This document shows positions 1 through 7,228 of a DNA stretch of 64,000 nucleotides, one piece after another; position 1 is the first letter of the stretch; each line of letters opens with the position of its first letter. The position numbers and the translations under genes are program-made. The stretch is from Psychrobacillus psychrodurans. Its GTDB lineage: Bacteria > Bacillota > Bacilli > Bacillales_A > Planococcaceae. Location of the stretch: NCBI RefSeq assembly GCF_027563345.1, contig NZ_JAMKBK010000005.1; one strand, 5' to 3'. Under the pieces are notes generated by a model, which was given only the letters and a program-made list of their open reading frames with translations, did no database searches and was not told the DNA's origin.

Positions 1-88
1 CCTCAAAGACGATGAGGTAGATAGGTTCGGGGTGGAAGCGTGGCGACACGTGCAGCTGACGAATACTAATCGATCGAGGACTTAACCA
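1..88 (+). rRNA. 23S ribosomal RNA, 3' end (partial)
   Basis: The window opens inside the 3' end of a 23S rRNA gene. The stretch reading GTGGAAGCGTGGCGACACGT, followed by AATACTAATCGATCGAGGAC and TTAACCA, is the conserved 3' terminus of Bacillales 23S rRNA. The gene continues upstream of the window. A 5S gene follows about 185 bp later, so this is the tail of an rrn operon. The exact 3' end is set by similarity only. Confidence 0.95.
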
Positions 89-173
89 AATTTGTTTAAC
101 GTAACAATGTCGTTTATCCAGTTTTGAGTGAACAAACACTCAATATATGAGGGTTTCAAGATACAAGCAGTGC

Positions 174-272
174 TAGGAAACAAGTGAGAGAAGGAAGGAA
201 CGTACTAACGTACGTGACTGACAGACCGAATGAAGTTGACAACGCAATGCGCCGTATATTGAAAGCCGAATG
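174..272. repeat. Repeat-like element in the 23S-5S spacer
   Basis: The spacer holds an unusual stretch with segments such as GAGAGAAGGAAGGAACG and GTGACTGACAGACCGAATGAA. It resembles in style the stretch at about 441-600 (GGAAGCAAATGAGAGAGACT, GCGACTGACGAAG) that separates the intact from the decayed 5S copy. Both combine purine-rich GAAGGAAG runs with a GACTGAC word and GCCGTATAT-like ends. They look like divergent copies of one short element. The boundaries are approximate. Confidence 0.4.
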
Positions 273-274
273 AG

Positions 275-389
275 TCTAGTGATGATGGCGAAGAGGTCAC
301 ACCCGTTCCCATACCGAACACGGAAGTTAAGCTCTTCAGCGCCGATGGTAGTTGGGGGTCTCCCCCTGTGAGAGTAGGACGTCGCTGGG
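275..389 (+). rRNA. 5S ribosomal RNA
   Basis: An intact 5S rRNA of about 115 nt. The conserved core GCGAAGAGGTCACACCCGTT, the CCGAACACGGAAGTTAAGC loop region and the GAGAGTAGGACG segment are all present. The two ends (TCTAGTG and CGCTGGG) can pair to form helix I, with some G-U pairs. It lies directly downstream of the 23S gene and is followed by a strong rho-independent terminator, so it closes the rRNA operon. Confidence 0.95.
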
Positions 390-404
390 CACCAAAGAGA
401 AAGT

Positions 405-435
405 CATTACCGAATTATCGGTAAAGGCTTTTTTG
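405..435 (+). terminator. Rho-independent terminator of the rRNA operon
   Basis: TTACCGA, loop ATTA, TCGGTAA is followed by GGCTTTTTT. It lies 15 bp after the 5S gene. Confidence 0.8.
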
Positions 436-440
436 TATTT

Positions 441-600
441 AGAAATAAGCCGTATATGCCGTAGGCAGTCTATCTCTATAAGAAAGTATGCGAGAAAGTA
501 GAGGGGCAAAGAGTTCAAGGAAGCAAATGAGAGAGACTCGGAGCGTATAACATACGCGAGAATTGAACGAGTGCGACTGACGAAGAAATCTGCCGCCTAT
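441..600. repeat. Imperfect inverted-repeat element between 5S copies
   Basis: The left end reads ATATGCCGTAGGCAGTC and the right end reads CTGCCGCCTATCTG, an imperfect inverted pair. The interior is purine-rich with a small hairpin (GCGTATAACATACGC). The element sits exactly between the terminator of the intact 5S gene and the decayed 5S copy. It resembles the inverted-repeat segment at 12493-12600 (ATACATGCCGCA ... TGCGGCAGCGCAT). It has no coding potential and may be a MITE-like element. Confidence 0.4.
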
Positions 601-614
601 CTGCTTTCGCAGCC

Positions 615-688
615 CCGGACACGGAAGTTAAGCCCTTGCGCCGATGGTAGTTGGGGGTCTCCCCCTATGAGAGTAAGAGCCGCTGGCA
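615..688 (+). pseudogene. Decayed 5S rRNA copy (5' part missing)
   Basis: From about 615 the sequence matches the 3' two-thirds of the intact upstream 5S gene: GGACACGGAAGTTAAGC, GCGCCGATGGTAGTTGGGGG and CCCCCTATGAGAGTAAGA. The 5' third, including the GCGAAGAGGTCACACC core, is gone. Small deletions are visible: CTCTTCAGCGCC has become CCCTTGCGCC, and GGACGTCGC has become GAGCCGC. It cannot form a normal 5S structure. It still has its own strong terminator, so it looks like a duplicated 5S-terminator unit whose 5' part was replaced by unrelated sequence. Confidence 0.85.
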
Positions 689-695
689 CTAAAGA

Positions 696-731
696 AAAAG
701 TAGGTACCGAGTTATCGGTACCTACTTTTTT
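696..731 (+). terminator. Rho-independent terminator after decayed 5S
   Basis: A perfect stem AAAAGTAGGTACCGA / TCGGTACCTACTTTT with loop GTTA, followed by T residues. The stem is longer than that of the first 5S terminator, and the loop and inner stem (ACCGA/TCGGT) are shared with it. Confidence 0.85.
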
Positions 732-892
732 GTAAGTTGATATAAGAGAGTAAAAATTTCCGAGCTTAATTTCATTCTAGAGCACTATAGTCACTTTTAA
801 AGAAAGAGTTTCTTCAATTTGCTACATGCTCACTCTATTCAGAATAGCAAATGGTTTTTATATAGTAGTTGCTAAGAATAAGAAAATATCTT

Positions 893-1219
893 TCAAAGCT
901 TCTTTACCATTTTAGGATATGGAAGCTTTTTCAAGTGTATATAAATGGGAAGCTTTTTAAGCAACTCCAGTGCCTTCTGTTCATTGTATTTTTTTTCTAT
1001 CTCTTTAAGTCGCATTATTTCTTCTTGTGAGTAGGAGGAGAAACCATTCTCTCCAGCTTCTTTAAATTTTCTTATCCATGTAGTGATTGAATTGACGCTT
1101 ACATTCAATTCTAATGCTAGCTCTTTACGCCCTCGTCCATTTTTTAGAACTTCTAGAACTGCATACATCTTTTGTTCCTGAGTTGTTTGTGTATATCTTT
1201 TCCTAAATTGTCCATGCAT
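893..1219 (-). pseudogene. IS3-type transposase orfA remnant (HTH protein)
   Basis: The product would be 108 aa. The N-terminal half (about residues 8-60) reads like the helix-turn-helix of an IS3-family orfA or Helix-turn-helix_29 transposase subunit: LNVSVNSITTWIRKFKEAGE is typical. The usual C-terminal coiled coil and the frameshift into an orfB integrase are absent, and nothing resembling orfB lies downstream on this strand (below 893). The C-terminus ends in a lysine-rich tail unlike the family. I infer a broken insertion-sequence remnant next to the rRNA genes. A standalone small HTH regulator is the less likely alternative. Confidence 0.55.
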
Positions 1220-1483
1220 TGTCTGATCCCCCTATTTTGAAATTGGTGACACTTTTACTAATCTTCATGAAATAAGAGTACAACTATTCTTCATTTTAAC
1301 ACTTCACTCAATTAGTGTATTGTACTACCTATTATATAATTTGTCATCAGAATATTTAAAATTTATTAGAAGTATAGTCAAAATTACTGTGTAAAACACT
1401 CGTTATAGCTTGAATTCCTTGAAATTGTGACTCTATATGCGATAATGAAGAACAATATAAAACAAATAGTAGGAGTTGGTTGG

Positions 1484-2026
1484 GTGGATTCATCAGCAAT
1501 TTTGATGGTAGTTATAATTTTTGTTATCAATATTGTCTACGTGACATTCTTTACTTTGCGAATGATTCTTACACTGAAGGGTTACCGCTATATTGCTGCT
1601 TTAATAAGTATGGTAGAAGTGGTTATATATATAGTAGGGCTGGGTTTAGTTTTAGATAATTTAAATGAAGTTCAAAACTTGATTGCTTATGCGGTAGGAT
1701 ATGGAACAGGAGTTATCATTGGTACTAAAATTGAAGAGAAAATGGCACTTGGTTATATTATGGTTAATGCGATCTCCACAGAAATGGAATTAAAATTACC
1801 AGAAATTTTAAGAGCAGAAGGCTATGGTGTGACAGATTGGCAAGCAAATGGGCGTGAAGGGAATAGACAAGCTCTTCAAATCTTAACTCCTCGTAAATAC
1901 GAGTTAAAGCTATATATGAGACTTAAAGAACTTGATCCGAAAATATTTATCATCGCATATGAAGCTAAAACGATTCACGGTGGATTTTGGGTAAAATCAG
2001 TGAAGAAAGGAAAATTATTTAAATGA
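1484..2026 (+). CDS. DUF2179 membrane protein (UPF0316, YebE-like)
   Basis: The GTG start at 1484 is chosen because AGGAG lies 8-9 bp upstream (1471-1475); earlier in-frame starts lack such a site and would add an atypical N-terminus. The 180-aa product has about three hydrophobic segments in its first 95 residues, including VIIFVINIVYVTFFTLRMIL. A soluble C-terminal DUF2179 domain of alpha/beta type follows. This is the UPF0316 family of unknown function, YebE in B. subtilis, where it also lies just upstream of purE. It overlaps the next gene by 4 bp, so the two are translationally coupled. The family and synteny are clear; the function is not known. Confidence 0.85.
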   Translation: MDSSAILMVVIIFVINIVYVTFFTLRMILTLKGYRYIAALISMVEVVIYIVGLGLVLDNLNEVQNLIAYAVGYGTGVIIGTKIEEKMALGYIMVNAISTEMELKLPEILRAEGYGVTDWQANGREGNRQALQILTPRKYELKLYMRLKELDPKIFIIAYEAKTIHGGFWVKSVKKGKLFK

Positions 2027-2208
2027 AGAAAGAGACAAAATGGTTTGAAGTGGGAGAGAATGAAAGCATTACAGAGTGTATAGAAAGAATGACTAGAGAT
2101 GGTTTCCAGATCGCTGGACGGAGAGAGGAACCGCTTTTTGCAGAGGTTGATGGTCAACCTATTCCGGTAAGACAATTAATAATGTTAAAAGGAATTAAAG
2201 AAATATAA
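2023..2208 (+). CDS. NETI motif protein (YebG-like)
   Basis: A 61-aa soluble protein. The NESI segment near residues 13-16 (EVGENESITECIERM) corresponds to the motif that names the NETI family, and a conserved GRREEPLFAE stretch follows. B. subtilis YebG is the counterpart and also sits between the DUF2179 gene and purE. It starts inside the last codons of the DUF2179 gene (ATGA overlap), so the two are almost certainly cotranscribed. The family's function is unknown. Confidence 0.85.
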   Translation: MKKETKWFEVGENESITECIERMTRDGFQIAGRREEPLFAEVDGQPIPVRQLIMLKGIKEI

Positions 2209-2225
2209 TAGCGATAATTAGACCT

Positions 2226-2269
2226 AAAACCGAACATTAAAGTTATCTGAAAATTAATCGTTCGTATTT
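2226..2269 (+). promoter_or_regulatory. Tandem PurR operator (two inverted PurBoxes)
   Basis: AAAACCGAACATT (2226-2238) matches the PurBox consensus AWWWCCGAACWWT exactly. AATCGTTCGTATTT (2256-2269) is the inverted partner with its CGAA core kept. The two are 17 bp apart, the spacing used by the B. subtilis PurR repressor, and they lie immediately upstream of the -35 box of the purE promoter. This predicts PurR repression relieved by PRPP. The purR gene itself is not in the window. Confidence 0.85.
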
Positions 2270-2274
2270 AAGCG

Positions 2275-2303
2275 TTGACGTCTTCCATTTAACTTGTTAA
2301 AAT
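2275..2303 (+). promoter_or_regulatory. Sigma-A promoter of the pur operon
   Basis: TTGACG (2275-2280) and TAAAAT (2298-2303) are separated by 17 bp. They follow the paired PurBoxes directly and precede the riboswitch aptamer by about 20 bp, so the transcript would start close to the aptamer. Confidence 0.8.
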
Positions 2304-2325
2304 ATGAATAGAAATAGACGATTAT

Positions 2326-2396
2326 ATCCCCATATATGCTAAAGGATTGGCTTTAGCGTCTCTACCAAGTCACCGTAATGACTGGACTATGAGGGA
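2326..2396 (+). ncRNA. Purine (guanine-class) riboswitch aptamer
   Basis: P1 forms between CCCCATA and TATGAGGG. P2 is GCTAAAG/CTTTAGC closed by loop GATTGG. The joining segment GTCTCTACC follows, then P3 (CCAAGTCA/TGACTGG) closed by the signature loop CCGTAA. The 3' joining segment reads ACTATG; the C at this position specifies guanine or hypoxanthine rather than adenine. It sits in the purE leader, as in B. subtilis. Confidence 0.92.
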
Positions 2397-2466
2397 AAGC
2401 GACTTATGGATACTGCAAAAGGATGTGTTTGTTTATGTTTTTTCCGACACAAACTGGGCATTTATG

Positions 2467-2526
2467 TTCCCTAAGTAAACTGCTTTTCTTTCATAGAGAG
2501 AAAGTAGTTTATTTGGGGAATTTTTT
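2467..2526 (+). terminator. Riboswitch expression-platform terminator
   Basis: A long stem between TTCCCTAAGTAAACTGCTTT and AAAGTAGTTTATTTGGGGAA is followed by TTTTTT, about 70 nt after the aptamer. This fits transcription attenuation of the pur operon when guanine is bound. Confidence 0.85.
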
Positions 2527-2630
2527 ATGCTTACAACATTTATGCCTTAGGTTAATCCATTAAGCTCGATGTAATCGCCTGAGTTTTAGTTTCGATGCCG
2601 AGGTGAATTTGACAGAAGGGACGATAAATT

Positions 2631-3119
2631 TTGAATACAAAAATTGGTGTGATAATGGGTAGTTCTAGTGACTGGGAGACAATGAAATATAGCTGCGAGA
2701 TTCTTGAAGAGCTTCATATACCTTATGAAAAACGAGTAGTATCTGCACATCGAACACCAGATTTAATGTTTGAATATGCAGAGGAAGCAAGATCACGCGG
2801 AATACAGGTCATTATTGCAGGAGCTGGAGGCGCAGCGCATTTACCAGGTATGGTTGCGGCTAAGACAACACTTCCGGTTATCGGGGTGCCAGTTCAATCT
2901 AAAGCACTAAACGGATTAGATTCATTATTATCGATTGTTCAAATGCCAGGTGGAGTGCCGGTGGCAACCGTTGCAATTGGAAAGGCTGGAGCTACAAATG
3001 CAGGATTACTTGCCGCTCAAATCCTTTCTATCCTAGATCATGAGTTAGCAGAACGTCTGGAAAAGCGAAGAGAAGATACGAAAAACAAAGTATTTGAAAG
3101 CAATGGTGAGCTTCAATGA
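2631..3119 (+). CDS. purE: N5-carboxyaminoimidazole ribonucleotide mutase
   Basis: The 162-aa PurE converts N5-CAIR to CAIR in the cytoplasm, working after PurK. The class I PurE features are visible: MGSSSDWETM near the N-terminus, SAHRTPD near residue 40, and the GAGGAAHLPGMVAA and GVPVQSKALNGLDSLLSIVQ loops that form the active site of the octamer. The start is TTG with GAAGGG about 11 bp upstream. It is the first gene of the twelve-gene purine operon, about 330 bp behind the promoter and riboswitch, and its stop overlaps the purK start by 4 bp. Confidence 0.97.
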   Translation: MNTKIGVIMGSSSDWETMKYSCEILEELHIPYEKRVVSAHRTPDLMFEYAEEARSRGIQVIIAGAGGAAHLPGMVAAKTTLPVIGVPVQSKALNGLDSLLSIVQMPGGVPVATVAIGKAGATNAGLLAAQILSILDHELAERLEKRREDTKNKVFESNGELQ

Positions 3120-4237
3120 CAAAAGTTATTTATCCGGGACAGACGATAGGAATAATTGGTGGAGGGCAGCTTGGTAGAATGATGGCATTAGCTGCAAAGG
3201 AAGCTGGATTTAAGGTAGCAGTTTTAGATCCTATGATAGATTCACCTTGCGGACAGGTTTCCGATATACAGATTGTTGCGTCATACAATGACGAGGCTGC
3301 GTTAGAGGAGTTAGCAGAGGTAAGTGATGTCATAACTTATGAGTTTGAGAATATAGATTATGCTGGATTAAAAAGACTATCAGAGATTGCTTATGTTCCT
3401 CAAGGAGCGGAATTAGTGAGAATTACACAAGATCGTATTCTTGAAAAAACAGAAATTCAGGCAGCTGGCGTGCCAGTTGCGAAATTTGTCGAAGCTAGTA
3501 CGTATGAAGAGCTAGAACAAAGAATCGATAAAGTCGGCTTTCCATGCGTAGTCAAAACCTCTCGTGGAGGATATGACGGCAAAGGGCAGCAAACAATTCA
3601 ATCGAAGGAACAACTAACCTTAGCTAAAAATTTGTTTGCTCATTCTGCATGTATCGCAGAGGCATTTGTACCATTTACTAAAGAAATTTCGGTCATTGTA
3701 CAGCGCAATGGAAATGGTGAAACATACTGCTTACCAATTGGTGAAAATATTCATGTAAATCATATTTTGCACGAAACGATTGTTCCAGCGCGTATTGATG
3801 AATCACTTGCTTCAATGGCAATAGAGGCTGCTGAAAAAATTGCTAACCATCTAAATTTAATAGGCACACTTGCGGTTGAAATGTTCGTTTTAGAGAATAA
3901 TAAATTATTAATAAACGAATTGGCACCAAGACCACATAACTCTGGCCATTACTCGATTGAAACATGCAATATTTCTCAATTCCATCAGCATGTAAGAGCA
4001 ATCTGCGGATGGCCACTAAGAGAACCAAAACTTTGGACAGGAACAGTTATGGTGAACATATTAGGACAGCATGTGATTCCTGTGACGAATAATCTTTCCA
4101 AATACCCCAACTGGTCAATTCATTTATATGGCAAAAACGAAGCGAAAGAGAATAGAAAGATGGGACATGTCACCATCCTATCATCAGATATTGAACAGAC
4201 ATTAATGGAGATAGAACAATCTAAAATTTGGTTATAG
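3116..4237 (+). CDS. purK: N5-carboxyaminoimidazole ribonucleotide synthase
   Basis: The 373-aa ATP-grasp enzyme PurK makes N5-CAIR from AIR, bicarbonate and ATP. The N-terminal IGIIGGGQLGRMMALAAKEA is the family's nucleotide-like fold, CVVKTSRGGYDGKGQ is the ATP-grasp loop, and LLINELAPRPHNSGHYSIE carries metal-binding Glu and Asn residues. Length is normal. It overlaps purE by 4 bp (ATGA), implying coupled translation of the two partner enzymes, and purB follows 16 bp later. Confidence 0.97.
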   Translation: MTKVIYPGQTIGIIGGGQLGRMMALAAKEAGFKVAVLDPMIDSPCGQVSDIQIVASYNDEAALEELAEVSDVITYEFENIDYAGLKRLSEIAYVPQGAELVRITQDRILEKTEIQAAGVPVAKFVEASTYEELEQRIDKVGFPCVVKTSRGGYDGKGQQTIQSKEQLTLAKNLFAHSACIAEAFVPFTKEISVIVQRNGNGETYCLPIGENIHVNHILHETIVPARIDESLASMAIEAAEKIANHLNLIGTLAVEMFVLENNKLLINELAPRPHNSGHYSIETCNISQFHQHVRAICGWPLREPKLWTGTVMVNILGQHVIPVTNNLSKYPNWSIHLYGKNEAKENRKMGHVTILSSDIEQTLMEIEQSKIWL

Positions 4238-4253
4238 CCTAGGAGGAAGTTAA

Positions 4254-5549
4254 ATGATAGAACGTTATACACGCCCGGAAATGGGAGCAATTTGGACAGA
4301 ACAAAATAAATATAATGCATGGTTAGAAGTAGAAATTCTTGCCTGTGAAGCTTGGGCTGAAATTGGAGATATTCCTAAAGAAGACACAGTTCTTCTTCGT
4401 AAAAATGCTTCTTTCGACGTAGTCCGTATTTTAGAAATTGAAAAAGAAACTAGACATGACGTAGTAGCGTTCACTCGTGCCGTATCAGAAACTTTAGGAG
4501 AAGAGCGCAAGTGGGTACATTACGGTCTGACTTCTACTGACGTAGTAGATACAGCTCTTTCTTATATTATTAAACAAGCAAATGTTATTTTACGTAAAGA
4601 TATTGAAAACTTTATCGAAATCTTAGAAAACAAAGCAAAAGAGCATAAATACACAGTAATGATGGGACGTACGCATGGAGTTCATGCAGAGCCAACTACT
4701 CTTGGACTAAAGCTAGCTCTATGGACTGAGGAAATGAAACGTAACCTAGAACGATTTGAAGCTGCTGCAAAAGTAATTGAAACAGGTAAAATGTCCGGTG
4801 CTGTTGGAACATATGCAAATATTGATCCGTTTGTAGAGCAATATGTATGTGAAAAATTAGGTTTAGCAGCATCACCAATTTCTACTCAAACATTACAACG
4901 TGATCGTCATGCACAATACTTAAGTGTTATCGCATTAGTTGCTACATCAATCGAGAAATTTGCTACAGAAATTCGTGGTCTTCAAAAATCAGAAACACGT
5001 GAAGTAGAGGAATTCTTCTCAAAAGGTCAAAAAGGTTCTTCTGCAATGCCACATAAGCGTAATCCTATTGGGTCTGAAAACATGGTTGGGCTATCAAGAC
5101 TTATCCGAGGCTACATGATGACGGCATATGAAAATGTTGCTTTATGGCATGAAAGAGATATTTCTCATTCGTCTGCAGAACGAGTAATCTTACCTGATGC
5201 AACAATTGCACTTAACTATATGTTAAACCGCTTTGGTAATATCGTGAAAAACTTAACTGTGTTCCCAGAAAACATGAAACGCAATATGGATTCAACTTTA
5301 GGTCTAATATACTCTCAACGAGTTTTGTTAGCATTAATTGATAAAGGGCTAGCTCGTGAAACGGCATATGATACTGTACAACCACTTGCGATGCAAGCGT
5401 GGGAGTCTCAAACTGCTTTCCGTACTTTTGTAGATGCGAATGAGCAAGTTACTTCATTGTTATCAAAAGAAGAGCTAGATGATTGCTTTGACTATAACTA
5501 TCACATTCAACATGTAGATATGATTTTTGAACGTTTAGGACTTAACTAA
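4254..5549 (+). CDS. purB: Adenylosuccinate lyase
   Basis: The 431-aa PurB splits SAICAR to AICAR and adenylosuccinate to AMP, releasing fumarate. The fumarase/aspartase-superfamily signature GSSAMPHKRNPIGSE holds the catalytic-serine loop, and TGKMSGAVGTYAN and GRTHGVHAEPTT are the other two conserved active-site regions. AGGAGG ends 8 bp before the ATG. Position and length match B. subtilis PurB. Confidence 0.97.
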   Translation: MIERYTRPEMGAIWTEQNKYNAWLEVEILACEAWAEIGDIPKEDTVLLRKNASFDVVRILEIEKETRHDVVAFTRAVSETLGEERKWVHYGLTSTDVVDTALSYIIKQANVILRKDIENFIEILENKAKEHKYTVMMGRTHGVHAEPTTLGLKLALWTEEMKRNLERFEAAAKVIETGKMSGAVGTYANIDPFVEQYVCEKLGLAASPISTQTLQRDRHAQYLSVIALVATSIEKFATEIRGLQKSETREVEEFFSKGQKGSSAMPHKRNPIGSENMVGLSRLIRGYMMTAYENVALWHERDISHSSAERVILPDATIALNYMLNRFGNIVKNLTVFPENMKRNMDSTLGLIYSQRVLLALIDKGLARETAYDTVQPLAMQAWESQTAFRTFVDANEQVTSLLSKEELDDCFDYNYHIQHVDMIFERLGLN

Positions 5550-5577
5550 GCTTTAAATTGATTAGGGGGAATTGAAA

Positions 5578-6294
5578 GTGGAAAAAGGTCGCCTATTATA
5601 CGAAGGTAAAGCAAAACAATTATTCGAAACAGAGGATGAAAATATCCTCTTTGTATCATATAAGGACAGTGCTACAGCATTTAACGGTGAGAAAAAGGAA
5701 AACATCGATGGAAAAGGTATTTTAAACAATAAAATCACTACTATCCTTTTTGAGCAGTTAAAAAGTCAAGGAATTGAATCCCACTTTGTAGAACAAATCT
5801 CAGACAATGAGCAACTTGTTCGCAAAGTGGATATCATTCCACTTGAAGTAGTAGTCCGTAATATTGCAGCTGGTAGTCTATCAAAGAGATTAGGAATTAA
5901 AGAGGGAACACCTTTAAAGCACACTATCGTGGAATTTTATTACAAGGATGATGAACTCGGAGATCCTTTATTAACAAATGCTCATCTAGAATTACTAGCA
6001 CTTGCTACACCAGAGGAAATAGATACCCTTCAATCAAAAGCATTAGAAATCAATCAAGTGCTGATGCCCATTTTCAAGGAAATAGGAGTTACCCTAATCG
6101 ATTTTAAACTAGAGTTTGGAAAAACAGCAAACGGAGAAATCCTACTTGCGGATGAAATTTCTCCCGACACTTGTAGATTGTGGGACGACAAAACAAATAA
6201 CAAACTAGACAAAGATGTGTTTAGACGTAATTTAGGAAGCTTAACAGAAGTTTATGAAATAATACTTTCCCGCCTAGGAGGATTATCAAAATGA
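5578..6294 (+). CDS. purC: SAICAR synthetase
   Basis: The 238-aa PurC joins CAIR and aspartate with ATP to form SAICAR. LLYEGKAKQLFET at the N-terminus and VVVRNIAAGSLSKRLG and LADEISPDTCRLWD further on are family hallmarks. GTG at 5578 is preferred over TTG at 5572 because AGGGGGA (5564-5570) is 7 bp from the GTG and only 1-2 bp from the TTG. Its stop overlaps the purS start by 4 bp. Confidence 0.96.
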   Translation: MEKGRLLYEGKAKQLFETEDENILFVSYKDSATAFNGEKKENIDGKGILNNKITTILFEQLKSQGIESHFVEQISDNEQLVRKVDIIPLEVVVRNIAAGSLSKRLGIKEGTPLKHTIVEFYYKDDELGDPLLTNAHLELLALATPEEIDTLQSKALEINQVLMPIFKEIGVTLIDFKLEFGKTANGEILLADEISPDTCRLWDDKTNNKLDKDVFRRNLGSLTEVYEIILSRLGGLSK

Positions 6295-6545
6295 AAAAAG
6301 TTAAAGTATATGTGACATTACGTGAAAGTGTTTTAGATCCACAAGGTTCTGCAGTTATGGGAGCTCTTCACTCGATGGACTATAAAGAAGTGAAGGACGT
6401 TCGTATAGGGAAATTTTTAGAGCTTCAAATTGAAGAGGGAACACGTGACATAGATTCAGTAATAAAGGAAATGTGTGAAAAGCTTTTAGCTAATACAGTA
6501 ATCGAAGACTATCGTTATGAAGTTGAGGAGGCTGTAAGCAAATGA
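6291..6545 (+). CDS. purS: FGAM synthase subunit PurS
   Basis: The 84-aa PurS is the small bridging subunit of the three-part Gram-positive FGAM synthase (PurS-PurQ-PurL); it helps pass ammonia from PurQ to PurL. The sequence has the family pattern KVKVYVTLRESVLDPQG followed by VRIGKFLELQIE. It overlaps both neighbours by 4 bp, so stoichiometric, coupled synthesis with PurQ is likely. Confidence 0.97.
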   Translation: MKKVKVYVTLRESVLDPQGSAVMGALHSMDYKEVKDVRIGKFLELQIEEGTRDIDSVIKEMCEKLLANTVIEDYRYEVEEAVSK

Positions 6546-7228
6546 AGTTTGCGGTAATCGTATTTCCTGGATCGAACTGTGATTTAGATATGTATCACGC
6601 GATCAAAGACGAGCTTGGGGAAGAAGTAGAATACGTTTGGCATGATGAGAAGGATTTAAGCGGATTTGATGGTATTTTATTGCCAGGAGGATTCTCTTAT
6701 GGGGATTACCTACGTTGTGGAGCTATGGCTAACCAATCTAACGTAATGTCAGAGGTAGTTAAAGCAGCTGAAGCAGGCAAGCCGGTTCTTGGGATTTGTA
6801 ACGGATTCCAGGTGTTGACCGAAGCAGGGTTACTACCCGGAGCCCTTCTACGTAATAAAAACTTAAAATTCATGTGTCGTACCGTTGAGTTGAAAGTAGT
6901 AAACAATGAAACACAGTTTACTGCTGGATATGAAAAAGACGAAGTAATTCAAATTCCAATCGCACATGGTGAGGGGAATTATTATTGCGACGATGAAACA
7001 CTTGCTAGATTAAAAGATAATAACCAAATCGTTTTCACATACGCTACAGACAATCCAAACGGTAGCATTGAGGATATTGCAGGTATTATCAATGAAAAAG
7101 GAAACGTGCTTGGCATGATGCCTCATCCAGAGCGCGCTGTACATGAACTTGTGGGTGGCTCGGATGGACTAGCATTATTCAAATCAATAGTAAAACAGTG
7201 GAGGGAAACTCATGTCAGTCATGCTTGA
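6542..7228 (+). CDS. purQ: FGAM synthase glutaminase subunit PurQ
   Basis: The 228-aa class I glutamine amidotransferase supplies ammonia to PurL. VIVFPGSNCDLD at the N-terminus, GFSYGDYLRCGAMA, the nucleophile elbow VLGICNGFQ (Cys near residue 86) and the C-terminal MMPHPERAV (catalytic His-x-Glu) are all present. It overlaps purS by 4 bp and purL by 17 bp. Confidence 0.97.
   Translation: MKFAVIVFPGSNCDLDMYHAIKDELGEEVEYVWHDEKDLSGFDGILLPGGFSYGDYLRCGAMANQSNVMSEVVKAAEAGKPVLGICNGFQVLTEAGLLPGALLRNKNLKFMCRTVELKVVNNETQFTAGYEKDEVIQIPIAHGEGNYYCDDETLARLKDNNQIVFTYATDNPNGSIEDIAGIINEKGNVLGMMPHPERAVHELVGGSDGLALFKSIVKQWRETHVSHA

Noticed and set aside
336..518. 60-aa minus-strand frame over the 5S gene
   Set aside because: It overlaps the 5S rRNA and its terminator and has no family resemblance.
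90..892. tRNA genes next to the rRNA operon
   Set aside because: I looked for cloverleaf features (GGTTCGA-type T arms with CCA ends) after the 5S genes and found none.
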